From NCBI GenBank assembly GCA_947461325.1, contig CANHLD010000019.1:1-17087 (forward strand): a stretch of 17,087 nt of DNA, in the 5' to 3' direction. Of this stretch, positions 1-7,748 are shown piece by piece (within the stretch, counting starts at the first letter, position 1; the number at the start of each line of letters is the position of its first letter). The notes under the pieces are model-generated. The model searched no databases and was not told the origin of the DNA. It was given only the letters and a program-made list of their open reading frames with translations. The position numbers and the translations under genes are program-made. Origin of the DNA: Comamonadaceae bacterium (lineage in GTDB: Bacteria; Pseudomonadota; Gammaproteobacteria; Burkholderiales; Burkholderiaceae_C).

Positions 1-530
1 ATCGCACCCTTGGGCACGCTGGCTCGCGCCACACCGTGAAACCCGTCGCATCCGGCGATGAAGTCGCATTGCAGCGTATGGCTAACGCCATCCTTGTGGT
101 AGCTGACCGCCGGGTGTGTGCTGTCAAAGTCGTGCAACTGCACATCAGCGGCTTCGTACACCGTGGGCAAACCGAGTTGGCTGCGGTGCTCCATCAGGTC
201 GCGGGTCAGCTCGGTTTGTCCATAGGCGGTGACCACTTTGCCTTTGGTGAGACCGGTCACATCAATCGCATGTCGCGTGTTTTTGAACACCAGTTCAATG
301 CTGTGGTGAACAATGCCTGCATTGTCTACGCCGTGACCCACACCGGCTTCCCGCAATAAATCGACTGTCACTTGCTCCAGAATGCCGGCACGAATGCGGT
401 TCAGCACGTAGTCGGGGCTTTGTCGTTCGATGATGATGTGTTCAATGCCTGCTTTGTGCAGCAAAGCGCCCAGCAATAAGCCTGAAGGTCCGGCGCCGAT
501 GATGGCGACCTGTGTGCGTGAACGAGACAT
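1..530 (-). CDS. pobA: 4-hydroxybenzoate 3-monooxygenase, N-terminal part (gene runs off the left edge)
   Basis: Cytoplasmic FAD- and NADPH-dependent aromatic hydroxylase that converts 4-hydroxybenzoate to protocatechuate. I translated the minus strand; 176 codons are present of a family normally about 390 residues long. Visible motifs are the N-terminal Rossmann dinucleotide fold VAIIGAGPSG (residues 8-17), the PobA-typical stretch YVLNRIRAGILEQ (41-53), YGQTELTRDLME (103-114) and the second FAD motif DFIAGCDGFHG (156-166). Two adjacent ATG codons exist at 533 and 530. GGAG at 538-541 lies 4 nt from the first and 7 nt from the second, so 530 is preferred. The upstream ATPase gene stops at 533, so the genes touch and are probably translationally coupled as the last visible members of the operon. 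The C-terminal half with the rest of the substrate pocket is outside the window. The identification is strong because the motif order matches PobA rather than salicylate or phenol hydroxylases. Confidence 0.93.
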   Translation of the reverse strand, partial: MSRSRTQVAIIGAGPSGLLLGALLHKAGIEHIIIERQSPDYVLNRIRAGILEQVTVDLLREAGVGHGVDNAGIVHHSIELVFKNTRHAIDVTGLTKGKVVTAYGQTELTRDLMEHRSQLGLPTVYEAADVQLHDFDSTHPAVSYHKDGVSHTLQCDFIAGCDGFHGVARASVPKGA

Positions 531-532
531 CA

Positions 533-1246
533 TCAAACTCCGAGATGCTGATTGAGTAATTCTGGTTGTTCCAGCAAGGATGCGCTGCTGCCTTCAAACA
601 CCACTTCGCCTTTGACCAAAATCAGGTTGCGTTGCGTGATGCCTGTCACGTGCTGCCAGTTCTTGTCGACGATGACGGTGCTGATGCCTGACTTGGCAAT
701 CACATCGCAAATACGCCAAATATCTTGCGCAATCAAAGGTGCCAGGCCTTCGGTGGCTTCGTCCAGCAGCAGCAAATCGGGGTTGGTCATCAACGCGCGG
801 CCTATGCTGAGCATTTGCTGTTCACCGCCGCTGAGTTGCTGACCGCCATGTTGCAAGCGTTCGCCTAAGCGAGGAAAAGTGTCCAGAACCCGTTGGTAGG
901 TCCAGTCCCTTTGGCCGCGCACTCCGGCGCGTTCGGACATGACCAGGTTTTCATGCACGCTTAAGTTTCCGAAGATGCCTCGTCCTTCAGGCACATAGGC
1001 CATGCCTAAAAGTGATATCTCGTAAGGTGTTTTGCTGTGTATGCCGGTGTTTTGAAATTCGATGCGTCCACTGCGCGGTTTGAGCAAACCGGTGATGCTT
1101 TTAAGCAGGGTGGATTTGCCCATGCCGTTGCGGCCCATCAAGCCAATGGTTTGGCCTTGCTGTACTTTGAAGTCCAAGTCATGTAGCACATGACTGGCAC
1201 CATAATAAGCGTTCAGCCCGGAGACTTGCAGCAAGGTCTGGCTCAT
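533..1246 (-). CDS. LivF-type ABC transporter ATPase (aromatic acid / branched-chain amino acid uptake family)
   Basis: Second ATP-hydrolysing subunit of a HAAT-family importer, acting on the cytoplasmic face of the inner membrane. At 237 residues it has the usual LivF length. Walker A is GRNGMGKST (residues 38-46), the ABC signature is LSGGEQQ (138-144), and Walker B with the catalytic glutamate is LLLLDE (158-163), followed by ATEGLAP. The switch-loop region reads VIVDKNWQHV (191-200) instead of a classical H-loop, as is common in LivF-like subunits near aromatic catabolic genes. The start codon overlaps the livG-like stop by 4 nt (ATGA, 1243-1246), and the stop abuts pobA. The substrate cannot be read from the ATPase; the adjoining aryl-CoA ligase and pobA suggest an aromatic carboxylate, which is inference. 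I leave the symbol empty because the amino-acid name livF would mislead. Confidence 0.93.
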   Translation of the reverse strand: MSQTLLQVSGLNAYYGASHVLHDLDFKVQQGQTIGLMGRNGMGKSTLLKSITGLLKPRSGRIEFQNTGIHSKTPYEISLLGMAYVPEGRGIFGNLSVHENLVMSERAGVRGQRDWTYQRVLDTFPRLGERLQHGGQQLSGGEQQMLSIGRALMTNPDLLLLDEATEGLAPLIAQDIWRICDVIAKSGISTVIVDKNWQHVTGITQRNLILVKGEVVFEGSSASLLEQPELLNQHLGV

Positions 1247-2007
1247 GCGGTTTCCTCACCCAAATACGCTGCTTGCACTTTGGCATCTGAGCGAATTTGC
1301 TCAGGTGTACCGCTGGCGATCACTGTGCCATTGACCATGACAGTGAGAACATCTGCCAGCGCAAACACCGCATCCATGTCATGTTCTACCAGCAGCATGG
1401 CGTGGTCTTTTTTCAATTGATGAAGCAATGTGACCATGGCTTCAGCCTCGGAAGCGCCCATACCGGCCAGCGGTTCGTCTAGCAACAGCACCTGCGGTTC
1501 GGTGGCTAACACCATGGCGACTTCCAATTGGCGTTGCACGCCGTGGCTCAAATTGGCCGCGATGATTTGCTGCTCTTGCGCCAGTCCAGCAAGTTGCAGG
1601 GCGCGTTCTGCGCCGTCACGCACGACTTTGTTCACTGATGCATTACTCAACCAAGAAAGCGGGTTGTAGGCAGCGAGAGCGTGGCGGGATTGCGCGGCGA
1701 GCATCAGGTTGTCCCACACGCTGAGCGCTAAAAACACATTGGTCTTTTGGTAACTGCGACCCAATCCGTGGAGCGATAAACGGTGGTGCGGCCAACCGCT
1801 GACGTTTTTTCCATTCAACCAAAGCTCACCTTGGGTAGGCGCGACGTCCCCGCTGAGCAAATGGGTGAGGGTGGTTTTGCCTGCACCGTTCGGACCGATG
1901 ACGGCATGAATCTGGTCTTTGTAAAGTGACAACGAGACGTCGTTCACTGCCAGCAAACCGCCAAAGCGTTTGCTCAAACCTTTGGCTTGCAACAGGGCTT
2001 CACTCAT
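1243..2007 (-). CDS. LivG-type ABC transporter ATPase
   Basis: First ATPase subunit of the same importer, pairing with the LivF-type protein. It has 254 residues, the normal LivG length. Walker A is GPNGAGKTT (residues 38-46), the signature is the LivG-like variant LSHGVQR (153-159), Walker B is VLLLDE (173-178) and the H-loop histidine is H209 in VEHDMD. The longer insertion after the Q-loop (about 100-135) and the C-terminal tail after 220 are typical of LivG and separate it from LivF. The start overlaps the LivM-type stop by 8 nt (2000-2007) and the stop overlaps the next start by 4 nt, so translation is probably coupled through the operon. No missing catalytic residue was seen. Family assignment is firm; the transported substrate is inferred only from context. 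Confidence 0.94.
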   Translation of the reverse strand: MSEALLQAKGLSKRFGGLLAVNDVSLSLYKDQIHAVIGPNGAGKTTLTHLLSGDVAPTQGELWLNGKNVSGWPHHRLSLHGLGRSYQKTNVFLALSVWDNLMLAAQSRHALAAYNPLSWLSNASVNKVVRDGAERALQLAGLAQEQQIIAANLSHGVQRQLEVAMVLATEPQVLLLDEPLAGMGASEAEAMVTLLHQLKKDHAMLLVEHDMDAVFALADVLTVMVNGTVIASGTPEQIRSDAKVQAAYLGEETA

Positions 2008-2986
2008 GGTCAGCTTTCTTGCTGCGCAACAAACCCATCAATCCTTGGGGCGCCACGATGACGACCAACACTATCAAAGAGCCCATCCACAGTTGCCAGT
2101 GTTTGCCCAAATCAAAGTTACCCACTTTCGGCAGGTCTTTGAAGACATCCAAAAAGATTTCAAACCCAAATGCCCCAATCAATGCGCCTGCCACATTGCC
2201 CATACCACCCAAAATAACCATCATGATGGCGTGCGCGCTCATGTGAAAACCCATCAACTCAGGATTGACATAACCGGTTTGCGCCGCCCACAAAAAACCT
2301 GCCAAGCCCGCCAAGGCACCGGCCAATGTGAACGCGGTCAATTTGTAGCTGAAACTGGCATAGCCCAATGCACTGGTTCGATGCTCATTCAAGCGAATGC
2401 CGTTCAAGGTTCTGCCAAACGGACTCCATAGCAAGCGACGTAAAAACGCATAGGTCAACACCATGCAGGTGAGGGTGAAATAGTAGAGCACCCATTTGTT
2501 TTCCAGGTCAAGGCCGAGACCGCCGGGACGCAGATTGATGTAAACACCGTCAGAGCCGCCGAGCAGCTTGTTATCGAAAAACAAGTAGTACAGCATTTGT
2601 GAAAACGCCATGGTCACCATGATGAAGTAAATACCGTGGGTGCGCACTACAAAGAAACCAATGACCAATGCCGCCAAAGCGGATACCAACATGGCCAAGG
2701 GCAAAGCCACTACCCAGTTGGCTGCTGCATCCGCTGGAGACAAATAGGCCACGACATAACCGGCTAATCCGAAATAAGCGGCATGACCGAGTGACACCAA
2801 ACCAGTGATGCCTTGCAACAAATCCAGACTCATGGCGAAGATGGCCAGAATCATCATGCGCGTGACTGTCTGGGTATAAAAATCTTGCTGTGCAAATGGA
2901 AACGCCAGCAGGGCGATCAGACCGACGAACAAAAACACTTGCACACTGCGCGGCAGTGCTTCTAAATGGGCTTGTGGCGTTTTCAT
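2000..2986 (-). CDS. LivM-type ABC transporter permease
   Basis: Inner-membrane permease of the importer, expected to form a heterodimeric channel with the LivH-type protein. The chosen start (M-K-T-P-Q) gives 328 residues. A longer open frame to 3166 would lie inside the livH-like gene and begins with non-hydrophobic, unrelated residues, so it is rejected. The ATG at 2986 overlaps the LivH-type stop by 4 nt (ATGA). Successive hydrophobic segments are visible from about residue 15 on, with the family-typical stretches LQGITGLVSLGHAAYFG after the second segment and VILGGMGNVAGALIGA near the C terminus, the likely ATPase-coupling region of BPD_transp_2 permeases. A charged tail (LRSKKADHE) ends the protein. 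Within the operon it follows LivH and precedes LivG, the usual gene order. The substrate is inferred from neighbours. Confidence 0.92.
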   Translation of the reverse strand: MKTPQAHLEALPRSVQVFLFVGLIALLAFPFAQQDFYTQTVTRMMILAIFAMSLDLLQGITGLVSLGHAAYFGLAGYVVAYLSPADAAANWVVALPLAMLVSALAALVIGFFVVRTHGIYFIMVTMAFSQMLYYLFFDNKLLGGSDGVYINLRPGGLGLDLENKWVLYYFTLTCMVLTYAFLRRLLWSPFGRTLNGIRLNEHRTSALGYASFSYKLTAFTLAGALAGLAGFLWAAQTGYVNPELMGFHMSAHAIMMVILGGMGNVAGALIGAFGFEIFLDVFKDLPKVGNFDLGKHWQLWMGSLIVLVVIVAPQGLMGLLRSKKADHE

Positions 2987-3846
2987 TGTTTGAACAATCC
3001 TTCGGGCTTGTACAACAACACCAAAGCCATCAACACGTAAACCAGCATGCCAGCGAATTGCGGCAAGAGTACTTTGCCAAAAATATCCACCAAGCCGACC
3101 AGCAAAGCTGCCGTGAGCGCACCGCGCACAGAACCGATACCGCCGATCACCACCACCACAAAACACATGATCAATACTTGTGAACCCATGTTCGGGTAGA
3201 TGCTAGATATAGGCGCGATCAACATACCTGCCAAAGACGCCAACGCCACGCCAAGCGCAAACACCAATGCGTGTAATCGAACGATATTGACTCCCAAGGC
3301 CTGCGCCATGTCGCTGTTGAACGCACCGGCGCGGATTTTCATGCCGATTTTGGTGCGACTGATCAGCAGCCACAAACCCAGAGCCAGCAACAAACATACG
3401 GCGAGCAAAAACAAGCGGTAAGCCGGGTAAGACAAGTTCTCGGTCAGTTTGATCGACCAATCGAGGGATGCGGGAATCGCCACATTGTGAACATCGTCAC
3501 CCCACAGCATGGAGCGTAGTTCTTCAAAGATGTAAATCAAGCCAAAGGTGAGCAACACTTGGTCTAAATGGTCACGGTGGTAAAAATGTTTGAACAGAAT
3601 TTTTTCGAGCAACCAACCGATAGCCAGACTCAACACAGCCCCGACCGGTATCGCCACAAACAAATTGCCGATGCTGCCGGTCAATGCATAAGCCAGATAA
3701 GCGCCGAGCATGTAAAAACTGCCGTGCGCCAGATTGACCACGCCCATGATGCCGAAGATCAAGGTCAGTCCGGCTGCCAGCAAAAACAACAGCAGGCCGT
3801 ATTGAACGCTGTTGAGCAGTTGAATTAGGAAATTAGCGAGATCCAT
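2983..3846 (-). CDS. LivH-type ABC transporter permease
   Basis: Inner-membrane permease, partner of the LivM-type subunit. Starting at the ATG at 3846 (M-D-L-A-N-F) gives 287 residues, the common family length and N terminus. This ATG overlaps the stop of the binding-protein gene as TGATG, whereas an alternative ATG at 3861 would add five residues inside that gene. Family hallmarks are LTLIFGIMGVVNLAHGSFYM in the first third and VVVIGGIGSVRGAL near the C terminus, with about eight hydrophobic segments. The short tail LYKPEGLFKQ is typical of LivH proteins. No strong Shine-Dalgarno sequence precedes the start, so coupling to the upstream gene is likely. Assignment to the family is strong; the ligand, probably an aromatic acid, is inferred. 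Confidence 0.92.
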   Translation of the reverse strand: MDLANFLIQLLNSVQYGLLLFLLAAGLTLIFGIMGVVNLAHGSFYMLGAYLAYALTGSIGNLFVAIPVGAVLSLAIGWLLEKILFKHFYHRDHLDQVLLTFGLIYIFEELRSMLWGDDVHNVAIPASLDWSIKLTENLSYPAYRLFLLAVCLLLALGLWLLISRTKIGMKIRAGAFNSDMAQALGVNIVRLHALVFALGVALASLAGMLIAPISSIYPNMGSQVLIMCFVVVVIGGIGSVRGALTAALLVGLVDIFGKVLLPQFAGMLVYVLMALVLLYKPEGLFKQ

Positions 3847-5030
3847 CAGCCCAGCTTGCAACCGGCGCCTGAATCAGCCAGCGCCTTGGCGGCGATGCCT
3901 TGAACCACGTTTTCTTTGCCCTTGACCACGCGCAAGTAAATATCTTGCACAGGGTTGTGTGCTTTGCTCATGGTCCATTTGCCGCGCGGGCTGTCGACGA
4001 CGGCGTTTTCCATCGCGGCATACAAAGCCTTTTTGTTGGATAAATCACCGTTGACCGCAGTTGCACCTTGAATCAGCAATTGCCCTGCGTCATAGCCTTG
4101 CACCGCATACACATCAGGCTGCATTTTGAACATCTTGGCGTAGGCCAAACGGAACGCGTCGTTACGCTTGCTTGCCAATGAGGCGCTGTAATGCAGCGTG
4201 GTGACGATGCCTTGGGCTGAAGGCGCGAGTTCATCGTCAAGCAAACCTTCTGTCAGAAAGCCAGAGCCATACAAAGGAATTTTGCCGGCCAGTCCTGCTG
4301 CTGCGTAATCGCGAATGAATTTGGACGCGCCGCCGCCGGAGAAGAAACAAGCAACGGCATCCGGTTTGATGGACGCAATTTCTGTCAGCAAAGCTTGAAA
4401 CTCCACATTAGGAAACGGCAAACCCAGTTCTTTGACGATGGTGCCACCAGCGGCCAAATAACCTTCTTTAAAACCTTCACCGGCTTCATCACCAGCCGCG
4501 TATTTCCAGGTGATCCACACGGCTTTTTTGTGGCCTTTGTCCACCATGACTTTGCCTAAAGCGCGGGTCGGCTGGCTGTTGGTGAACGAGGTGCGAAACA
4601 CATTCGGGGCGCACAGGGCGCGGGTAGCGGCATGCATGCCTGCGTTTGGAATGATGGACAGCACACCGGTTTCACGCGCGACTTTGTGTATGCCCATTTG
4701 CACGCCGGAGTGAACCGTGCCGATGATCACGTCGACCTTGTCGCGTTGCACCAGTTTGTTGGCGTTTTCCACGCCTTTGGCCGGTTCAGACTCGTCATCC
4801 ACTTTGAAATATTCGATCTCACGGCCACCGAGTTTGTTGCCCTTTTCTTCTAAGGCCATGCGAAAACCGTTGTCGCAAGCCACGCCCAACTGCGTGAATG
4901 TGCCGGTGTAAGGCAGCATCAGACCGACACGGATTTTGGCGTTTTGTGCACGTGCAGGCAGGATCAGTCCGGTAGAGGCAGCACCCAATATAGCTGCGGA
5001 TTGGGTCAGTACTTGGCGTCTGGAAGTCAT
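3846..5030 (-). CDS. Periplasmic substrate-binding protein of the aromatic-acid ABC importer, Tat-type signal
   Basis: Captures the ligand in the periplasm and delivers it to the LivHM-type permeases. Starting at 5030 gives 394 residues. GGAG at 5037-5040 lies 6 nt from this ATG, which decides it over an upstream ATG at 5075 that would overlap the ligase gene. The N terminus T-S-R-R-Q-V-L (residues 2-8), then a hydrophobic stretch and LPARA (24-28), looks like a twin-arginine signal with cleavage near A28. The mature protein begins with KIRVGLMLPYTGTFTQLG, the standard Peripla_BP_6 opening, and shows VIIGTVHSGVQMG (101-113) and an NVFRTSF segment typical of the family. It lies 37 nt downstream of the ligase stop, a position that argues the ligase substrate, or a relative of it, is the transported ligand. 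The exact aromatic acid cannot be told from the sequence. Confidence 0.92.
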   Translation of the reverse strand: MTSRRQVLTQSAAILGAASTGLILPARAQNAKIRVGLMLPYTGTFTQLGVACDNGFRMALEEKGNKLGGREIEYFKVDDESEPAKGVENANKLVQRDKVDVIIGTVHSGVQMGIHKVARETGVLSIIPNAGMHAATRALCAPNVFRTSFTNSQPTRALGKVMVDKGHKKAVWITWKYAAGDEAGEGFKEGYLAAGGTIVKELGLPFPNVEFQALLTEIASIKPDAVACFFSGGGASKFIRDYAAAGLAGKIPLYGSGFLTEGLLDDELAPSAQGIVTTLHYSASLASKRNDAFRLAYAKMFKMQPDVYAVQGYDAGQLLIQGATAVNGDLSNKKALYAAMENAVVDSPRGKWTMSKAHNPVQDIYLRVVKGKENVVQGIAAKALADSGAGCKLG

Positions 5031-5067
5031 TGAAATCTCCGGGGAAATCAGTCGATAAGGCTTTAAC

Positions 5068-6639
5068 TCAAGCACGCAGTTTAAACCGCTGGATCTTGCC
5101 AGTCGCAGTTTTGGGCAATTCAGTCAAAAACTCGATCCAACGCGGGTATTTATAGGGTGCCAATTGGCTTTTCACATGGGCTTTGAGCTCTGATTCCGCC
5201 ACTTGTTGCCCGGGTTTAAGCACCACATAGGCCTTGGGCTTGACCAGGCCTTCTTCGTCGGGTTGACCTACCACGGCAGCTTCTAAAACAGCAGGGTGCG
5301 TCATGAGGGAGGCTTCCACTTCAAACGGTGACACGTAAATGCCGCTGACTTTGAGCATGTCGTCCGAACGTCCGCCATAGGTGTAATAGCCTTGGGCATC
5401 CCGGCTGTATTTGTCGCCGCTGCGGGTCCATTCACCGGCGAAGGTGTGCTTGGTTTTTTCGCGGTTGTTCCAGTACATGATGGCGGCGCTGGGCCCGTTG
5501 ATCTGCAATTCCCCCAACTCACCTTCAGCACATTCAAGACCATCGTCATTCACCAAGCGCAAGCGGTAGCCGGGGACCGCTTCACCAGTCGTGCCATAGC
5601 GTACACGCCCGGGTTTGTTGGACAAAAAGATATGCAGCATTTCGGTGGAGCCAATACCGTCCAAAATTTCAACACCGTATTCGCTTTGCCATTTGTGGCC
5701 GATCTCGGCCGGTAAGGCTTCGCCTGCACTGGTGCATACACGCAGGTTCAATTGCGCCGATGTCGGACGCGATTCATGCGCGAGCAAACCTGCAAACAAG
5801 GTAGGCACGCCGTAAAACACCGTCGGTTGATGTGCTTTCAGCACACTAAAAACATCTGCAGGTGTGGGGCGACTGCCAAGCAGCACTGTGGTCGCGCCAA
5901 CAGCCAAAGGAAAACTCAGCGCATTGCCTAAACCGTAAGCAAAAAACAATTTGGCTGCAGAAAACACCACGTCATCTTCTTGCAAACCCAAGATCGCACG
6001 GCCATACAACTCGGCAGTTTGAATGATGTGGCTGTGTAAATGGACCGTGCCTTTGGGCGAGCCAGTGGAGCCACTTGAGTACAACCAGAAACACACATCG
6101 TCAGACAGCGTATGTGCAGCTTGTGTCAAAGGCGAGTGGGCTTTGACCATCTCGTCCATCGCGATACAACCGGGGGTGGTGTCAGCCGCATCCGCGATGG
6201 TGAATGTCAAGTGCGGGCATTGCTCAACCACAGGCGCGAACACCGGCCATAAGGCCTTAGAGACCAAGAGCGCGCGGGCTCGTGAATCCTGCAACATGAA
6301 TGCGTAGTCTTGCGAGGTGAGCAAGGTGTTGACCGCCACAGGCACGACGCCTGCCAATATGCAACCCAAAAAAGCCACCGGCCAGAGTAAACCGTCGTGC
6401 ATGCAAAGCAATACACGGTCTTCCTGCTTCAAACCAAGTTGGTGCAAGCCTTGGGCAAAACAATGCGCTTGGTGATTAAGCTGTGCATAGCTCAATCGGG
6501 TCTGACTGTGCGCGTCTACGTAGGCAGCTTTATCGGCACGTGCGCCATGACGCAGCAACAAATCGGCTGCCGCGTTATACACCTTAGGAATGGTTACCTC
6601 AGGCGGAGAGACACCATGGTGAGCTTGACTGAGAGGCAT
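5068..6639 (-). CDS. Benzoate-CoA ligase family aryl-CoA synthetase
   Basis: ATP-dependent formation of an aryl-CoA from a benzoate-type acid through an acyl-adenylate. From 6639 it has 523 residues, the usual size of benzoate-CoA ligases. Motifs: the AMP-binding P-loop YSSGSTGSPKG (187-197), the benzoate-ligase stretch SAAKLFFAYGLGNALSF (227-243), SAGEALP (304-310), DGIGSTEMLHIFLSN (327-341), SGDKY with YGGRSDDMLKVSGIYVSPFE (421-440), and the catalytic lysine K515 in PKTATGKIQRFK. An open frame reaches 6774, but that extension would cover the tRNA-Pro gene and lacks family similarity. The ATG at 6639 gives the short N terminus expected before TIPKVYNAA. No clear Shine-Dalgarno precedes it, so the start is less certain than the function. 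It is the first gene of the operon. Benzoate, 3-hydroxy- or 4-hydroxybenzoate are all possible substrates; the family does not separate these by eye. Confidence 0.92.
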   Translation of the reverse strand: MPLSQAHHGVSPPEVTIPKVYNAAADLLLRHGARADKAAYVDAHSQTRLSYAQLNHQAHCFAQGLHQLGLKQEDRVLLCMHDGLLWPVAFLGCILAGVVPVAVNTLLTSQDYAFMLQDSRARALLVSKALWPVFAPVVEQCPHLTFTIADAADTTPGCIAMDEMVKAHSPLTQAAHTLSDDVCFWLYSSGSTGSPKGTVHLHSHIIQTAELYGRAILGLQEDDVVFSAAKLFFAYGLGNALSFPLAVGATTVLLGSRPTPADVFSVLKAHQPTVFYGVPTLFAGLLAHESRPTSAQLNLRVCTSAGEALPAEIGHKWQSEYGVEILDGIGSTEMLHIFLSNKPGRVRYGTTGEAVPGYRLRLVNDDGLECAEGELGELQINGPSAAIMYWNNREKTKHTFAGEWTRSGDKYSRDAQGYYTYGGRSDDMLKVSGIYVSPFEVEASLMTHPAVLEAAVVGQPDEEGLVKPKAYVVLKPGQQVAESELKAHVKSQLAPYKYPRWIEFLTELPKTATGKIQRFKLRA

Positions 6640-6746
6640 TGAAGCGAGTGAAGGGAGCAAAAGAATCGGTTCATTATTGCCCATGAACCATGCAAGAAAA
6701 TGCATGTAAGAAGACGCCTTCAATTGTGCGGGTAGAATGCCCGTAT
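6640..6746. promoter_or_regulatory. Divergent intergenic region between the aryl-CoA ligase operon and tRNA-Pro
   Basis: These 107 bases must carry the promoter of the minus-strand aromatic operon and the plus-strand tRNA promoter. On the plus strand TAGAAT at 6733-6738 is a five-of-six match to a -10 box, and is followed by a GC-rich discriminator (GCCCG) of the kind seen at stable-RNA promoters just before the tRNA at 6747. No good -35 hexamer lies at 16-18 nt upstream. I could not place a convincing minus-strand promoter or an operator palindrome. Confidence 0.45.
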
Positions 6747-6823
<77 letters not shown>

Positions 6824-6831
6824 TCTAAAAG

Positions 6832-6854
6832 AAAAGGCCGTTCAGGCCTTTTTT
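6832..6854. terminator. Hairpin between the two tRNA genes, terminator-like on both strands
   Basis: AAAAGGCC (6832-6839), loop GTTCA (6840-6844), GGCCTTTT (6845-6852) and a further TT form an eight-pair stem with a T-run on the plus strand. On the minus strand the same stem is followed by TTTTCTTTT. It could end transcription of tRNA-Pro, and from the other side stop minus-strand transcripts of the 6943-8462 genes that run antisense through tRNA-Arg. Alternatively it may be a processing element in a joint tRNA precursor. Confidence 0.7.
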
Positions 6855-6862
6855 CATGAATT

Positions 6863-6939
6863 CTGCCCGTAGCTCAGTTGGATAGAGCAACAGCCTTCTA
6901 AGCTGTGGGTCGGGGGTTCGATCCCCTCCGGGCAGGCCA
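6863..6939 (+). tRNA. tRNA-Arg (anticodon UCU)
   Basis: A 77-nt cloverleaf. The acceptor arm CTGCCCG pairs perfectly with CGGGCAG. The D-arm begins GCTC, and the anticodon stem ACAGC/GCTGT closes loop CTTCTAA with anticodon TCT. The T arm is GGGGG-TTCGATC-CCCTC (one G-T pair), the discriminator is G, and CCA is encoded at 6937-6939. It reads the rare arginine codons AGA and AGG. The next gene, on the opposite strand, ends only 3 nt beyond the CCA, so no separate plus-strand terminator fits between them. Confidence 0.97.
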
Positions 6940-6942
6940 CCG

Positions 6943-7671
6943 TCAATGTCCGCCGCCGTGACCCGAGGGTTTTTCTTTGGCCGCTTTGTCAAAGAAGTGG
7001 TACCAACATTCTTCTTTGGCCAATATATTGCTCTTGTTATCCAAGCAGTAATAACGCCTGATTTTCTTTTCGCGGTCGGTGATGAAATAGCTTCGGTACA
7101 GTGTTTTATTCAACACGTACATGATGGCAGTGCGTGATTGCGGGCAGGTTTCACCCAGAATACACGAGCGCATGACGTTGGAGTTGACATACAACTCCAC
7201 AGAAATAATGGGCAGTTTTTTGCCTTGGTGCGTAGCTACCAGACGCACCGCGCAGGTGGATCCAGTCACCTTGTCCAGGCCGTCTTTCTCGGCCAGCATA
7301 TTGGCTTCTTGCGCCAACAATTCGCGGTACCACTCACCGATCACACCACGGCAAATGAAATATTCTTCTTCATCGGTTTTGTGAAATGGCTCAATATAGG
7401 GTCTGCGCTTGGAGTCAAAGTAAAACAATGGCTCTTGCCCTTCGAAGGTTCGTTTGGGTCGATCCGCCTTGGCTGCTCCGCCGTGTTCGTCCTTTTTCTC
7501 CTCCTTTTTAGGTGCGCCGTGTTCATCTTTCTTTTCTTCCTTTTTCGGGGGCTCGCCGTGTGCATCGGCCGCTGGTTTGGCAGGTGCCGGGTCGTTGGCC
7601 AAAGCCACACCGGCTGTGGCTACAAACAGCAGCACAAGCAATGGTTTGAAAACAAGAAAAAGATTTTTCAT
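6943..7671 (-). CDS. Secreted six-cysteine protein of unknown function with Lys/Glu-rich repeats
   Basis: I do not recognise a named family. The 242-residue product begins with a clear Sec signal peptide (hydrophobic 10-24, likely cleavage after ALA at residue 26), so it should be periplasmic or secreted. A low-complexity linker follows, with two copies of KKEEKKDEHG (43-52 and 55-64, period 12). The C-terminal domain, about 100-225, has six cysteines at 107, 140, 170, 176, 209 and 222. The tail is Gly/His-rich (GHGGGH), possibly metal-binding. It is paralogous to the lipoprotein gene 77 nt upstream (7749-8462): the cysteine spacing is nearly identical, and both carry a W-x-x-E-L segment and a YRSYF/FRSYF segment. 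The start is the only ATG before the signal peptide and has no good Shine-Dalgarno. Three disulfides are an inference. The gene ends 3 nt from the convergent tRNA-Arg. Confidence 0.8.
   Translation of the reverse strand: MKNLFLVFKPLLVLLFVATAGVALANDPAPAKPAADAHGEPPKKEEKKDEHGAPKKEEKKDEHGGAAKADRPKRTFEGQEPLFYFDSKRRPYIEPFHKTDEEEYFICRGVIGEWYRELLAQEANMLAEKDGLDKVTGSTCAVRLVATHQGKKLPIISVELYVNSNVMRSCILGETCPQSRTAIMYVLNKTLYRSYFITDREKKIRRYYCLDNKSNILAKEECWYHFFDKAAKEKPSGHGGGH
7474..7545 (-). repeat. Imperfect 36-bp tandem repeat, two copies, encoding KKEEKKDEHG units
   Basis: Two adjacent 36-bp units (7510-7545 and 7474-7509) within the 6943-7671 gene encode the same ten residues, KKEEKKDEHG, followed by AP or GA. 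The copies differ at several third codon positions, so the peptide is conserved while the DNA has diverged. The unit is a whole number of codons, so copy-number change would lengthen or shorten the charged linker without a frameshift. Confidence 0.8.
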
Positions 7672-7748
7672 GGAGATCAGTTGAGAACGTGTTTGGTAAT
7701 CGGCATCAACCCGCCGGTCTTGAGAAGCCTCTGGGGCTTTGAACAGGG

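Noticed and set aside
2987..3166. Longer reading frame for the LivM-type permease
   Set aside because: It lies inside the LivH-type gene, is not family-like, and the ATG at 2986 gives the ATGA overlap seen elsewhere in the operon.
7725..7739. Hairpin AAGCC-TCTGG-GGCTT between the paralogous genes
   Set aside because: The stem has only five pairs and there is no T-run on the minus strand, so it is not a convincing terminator.
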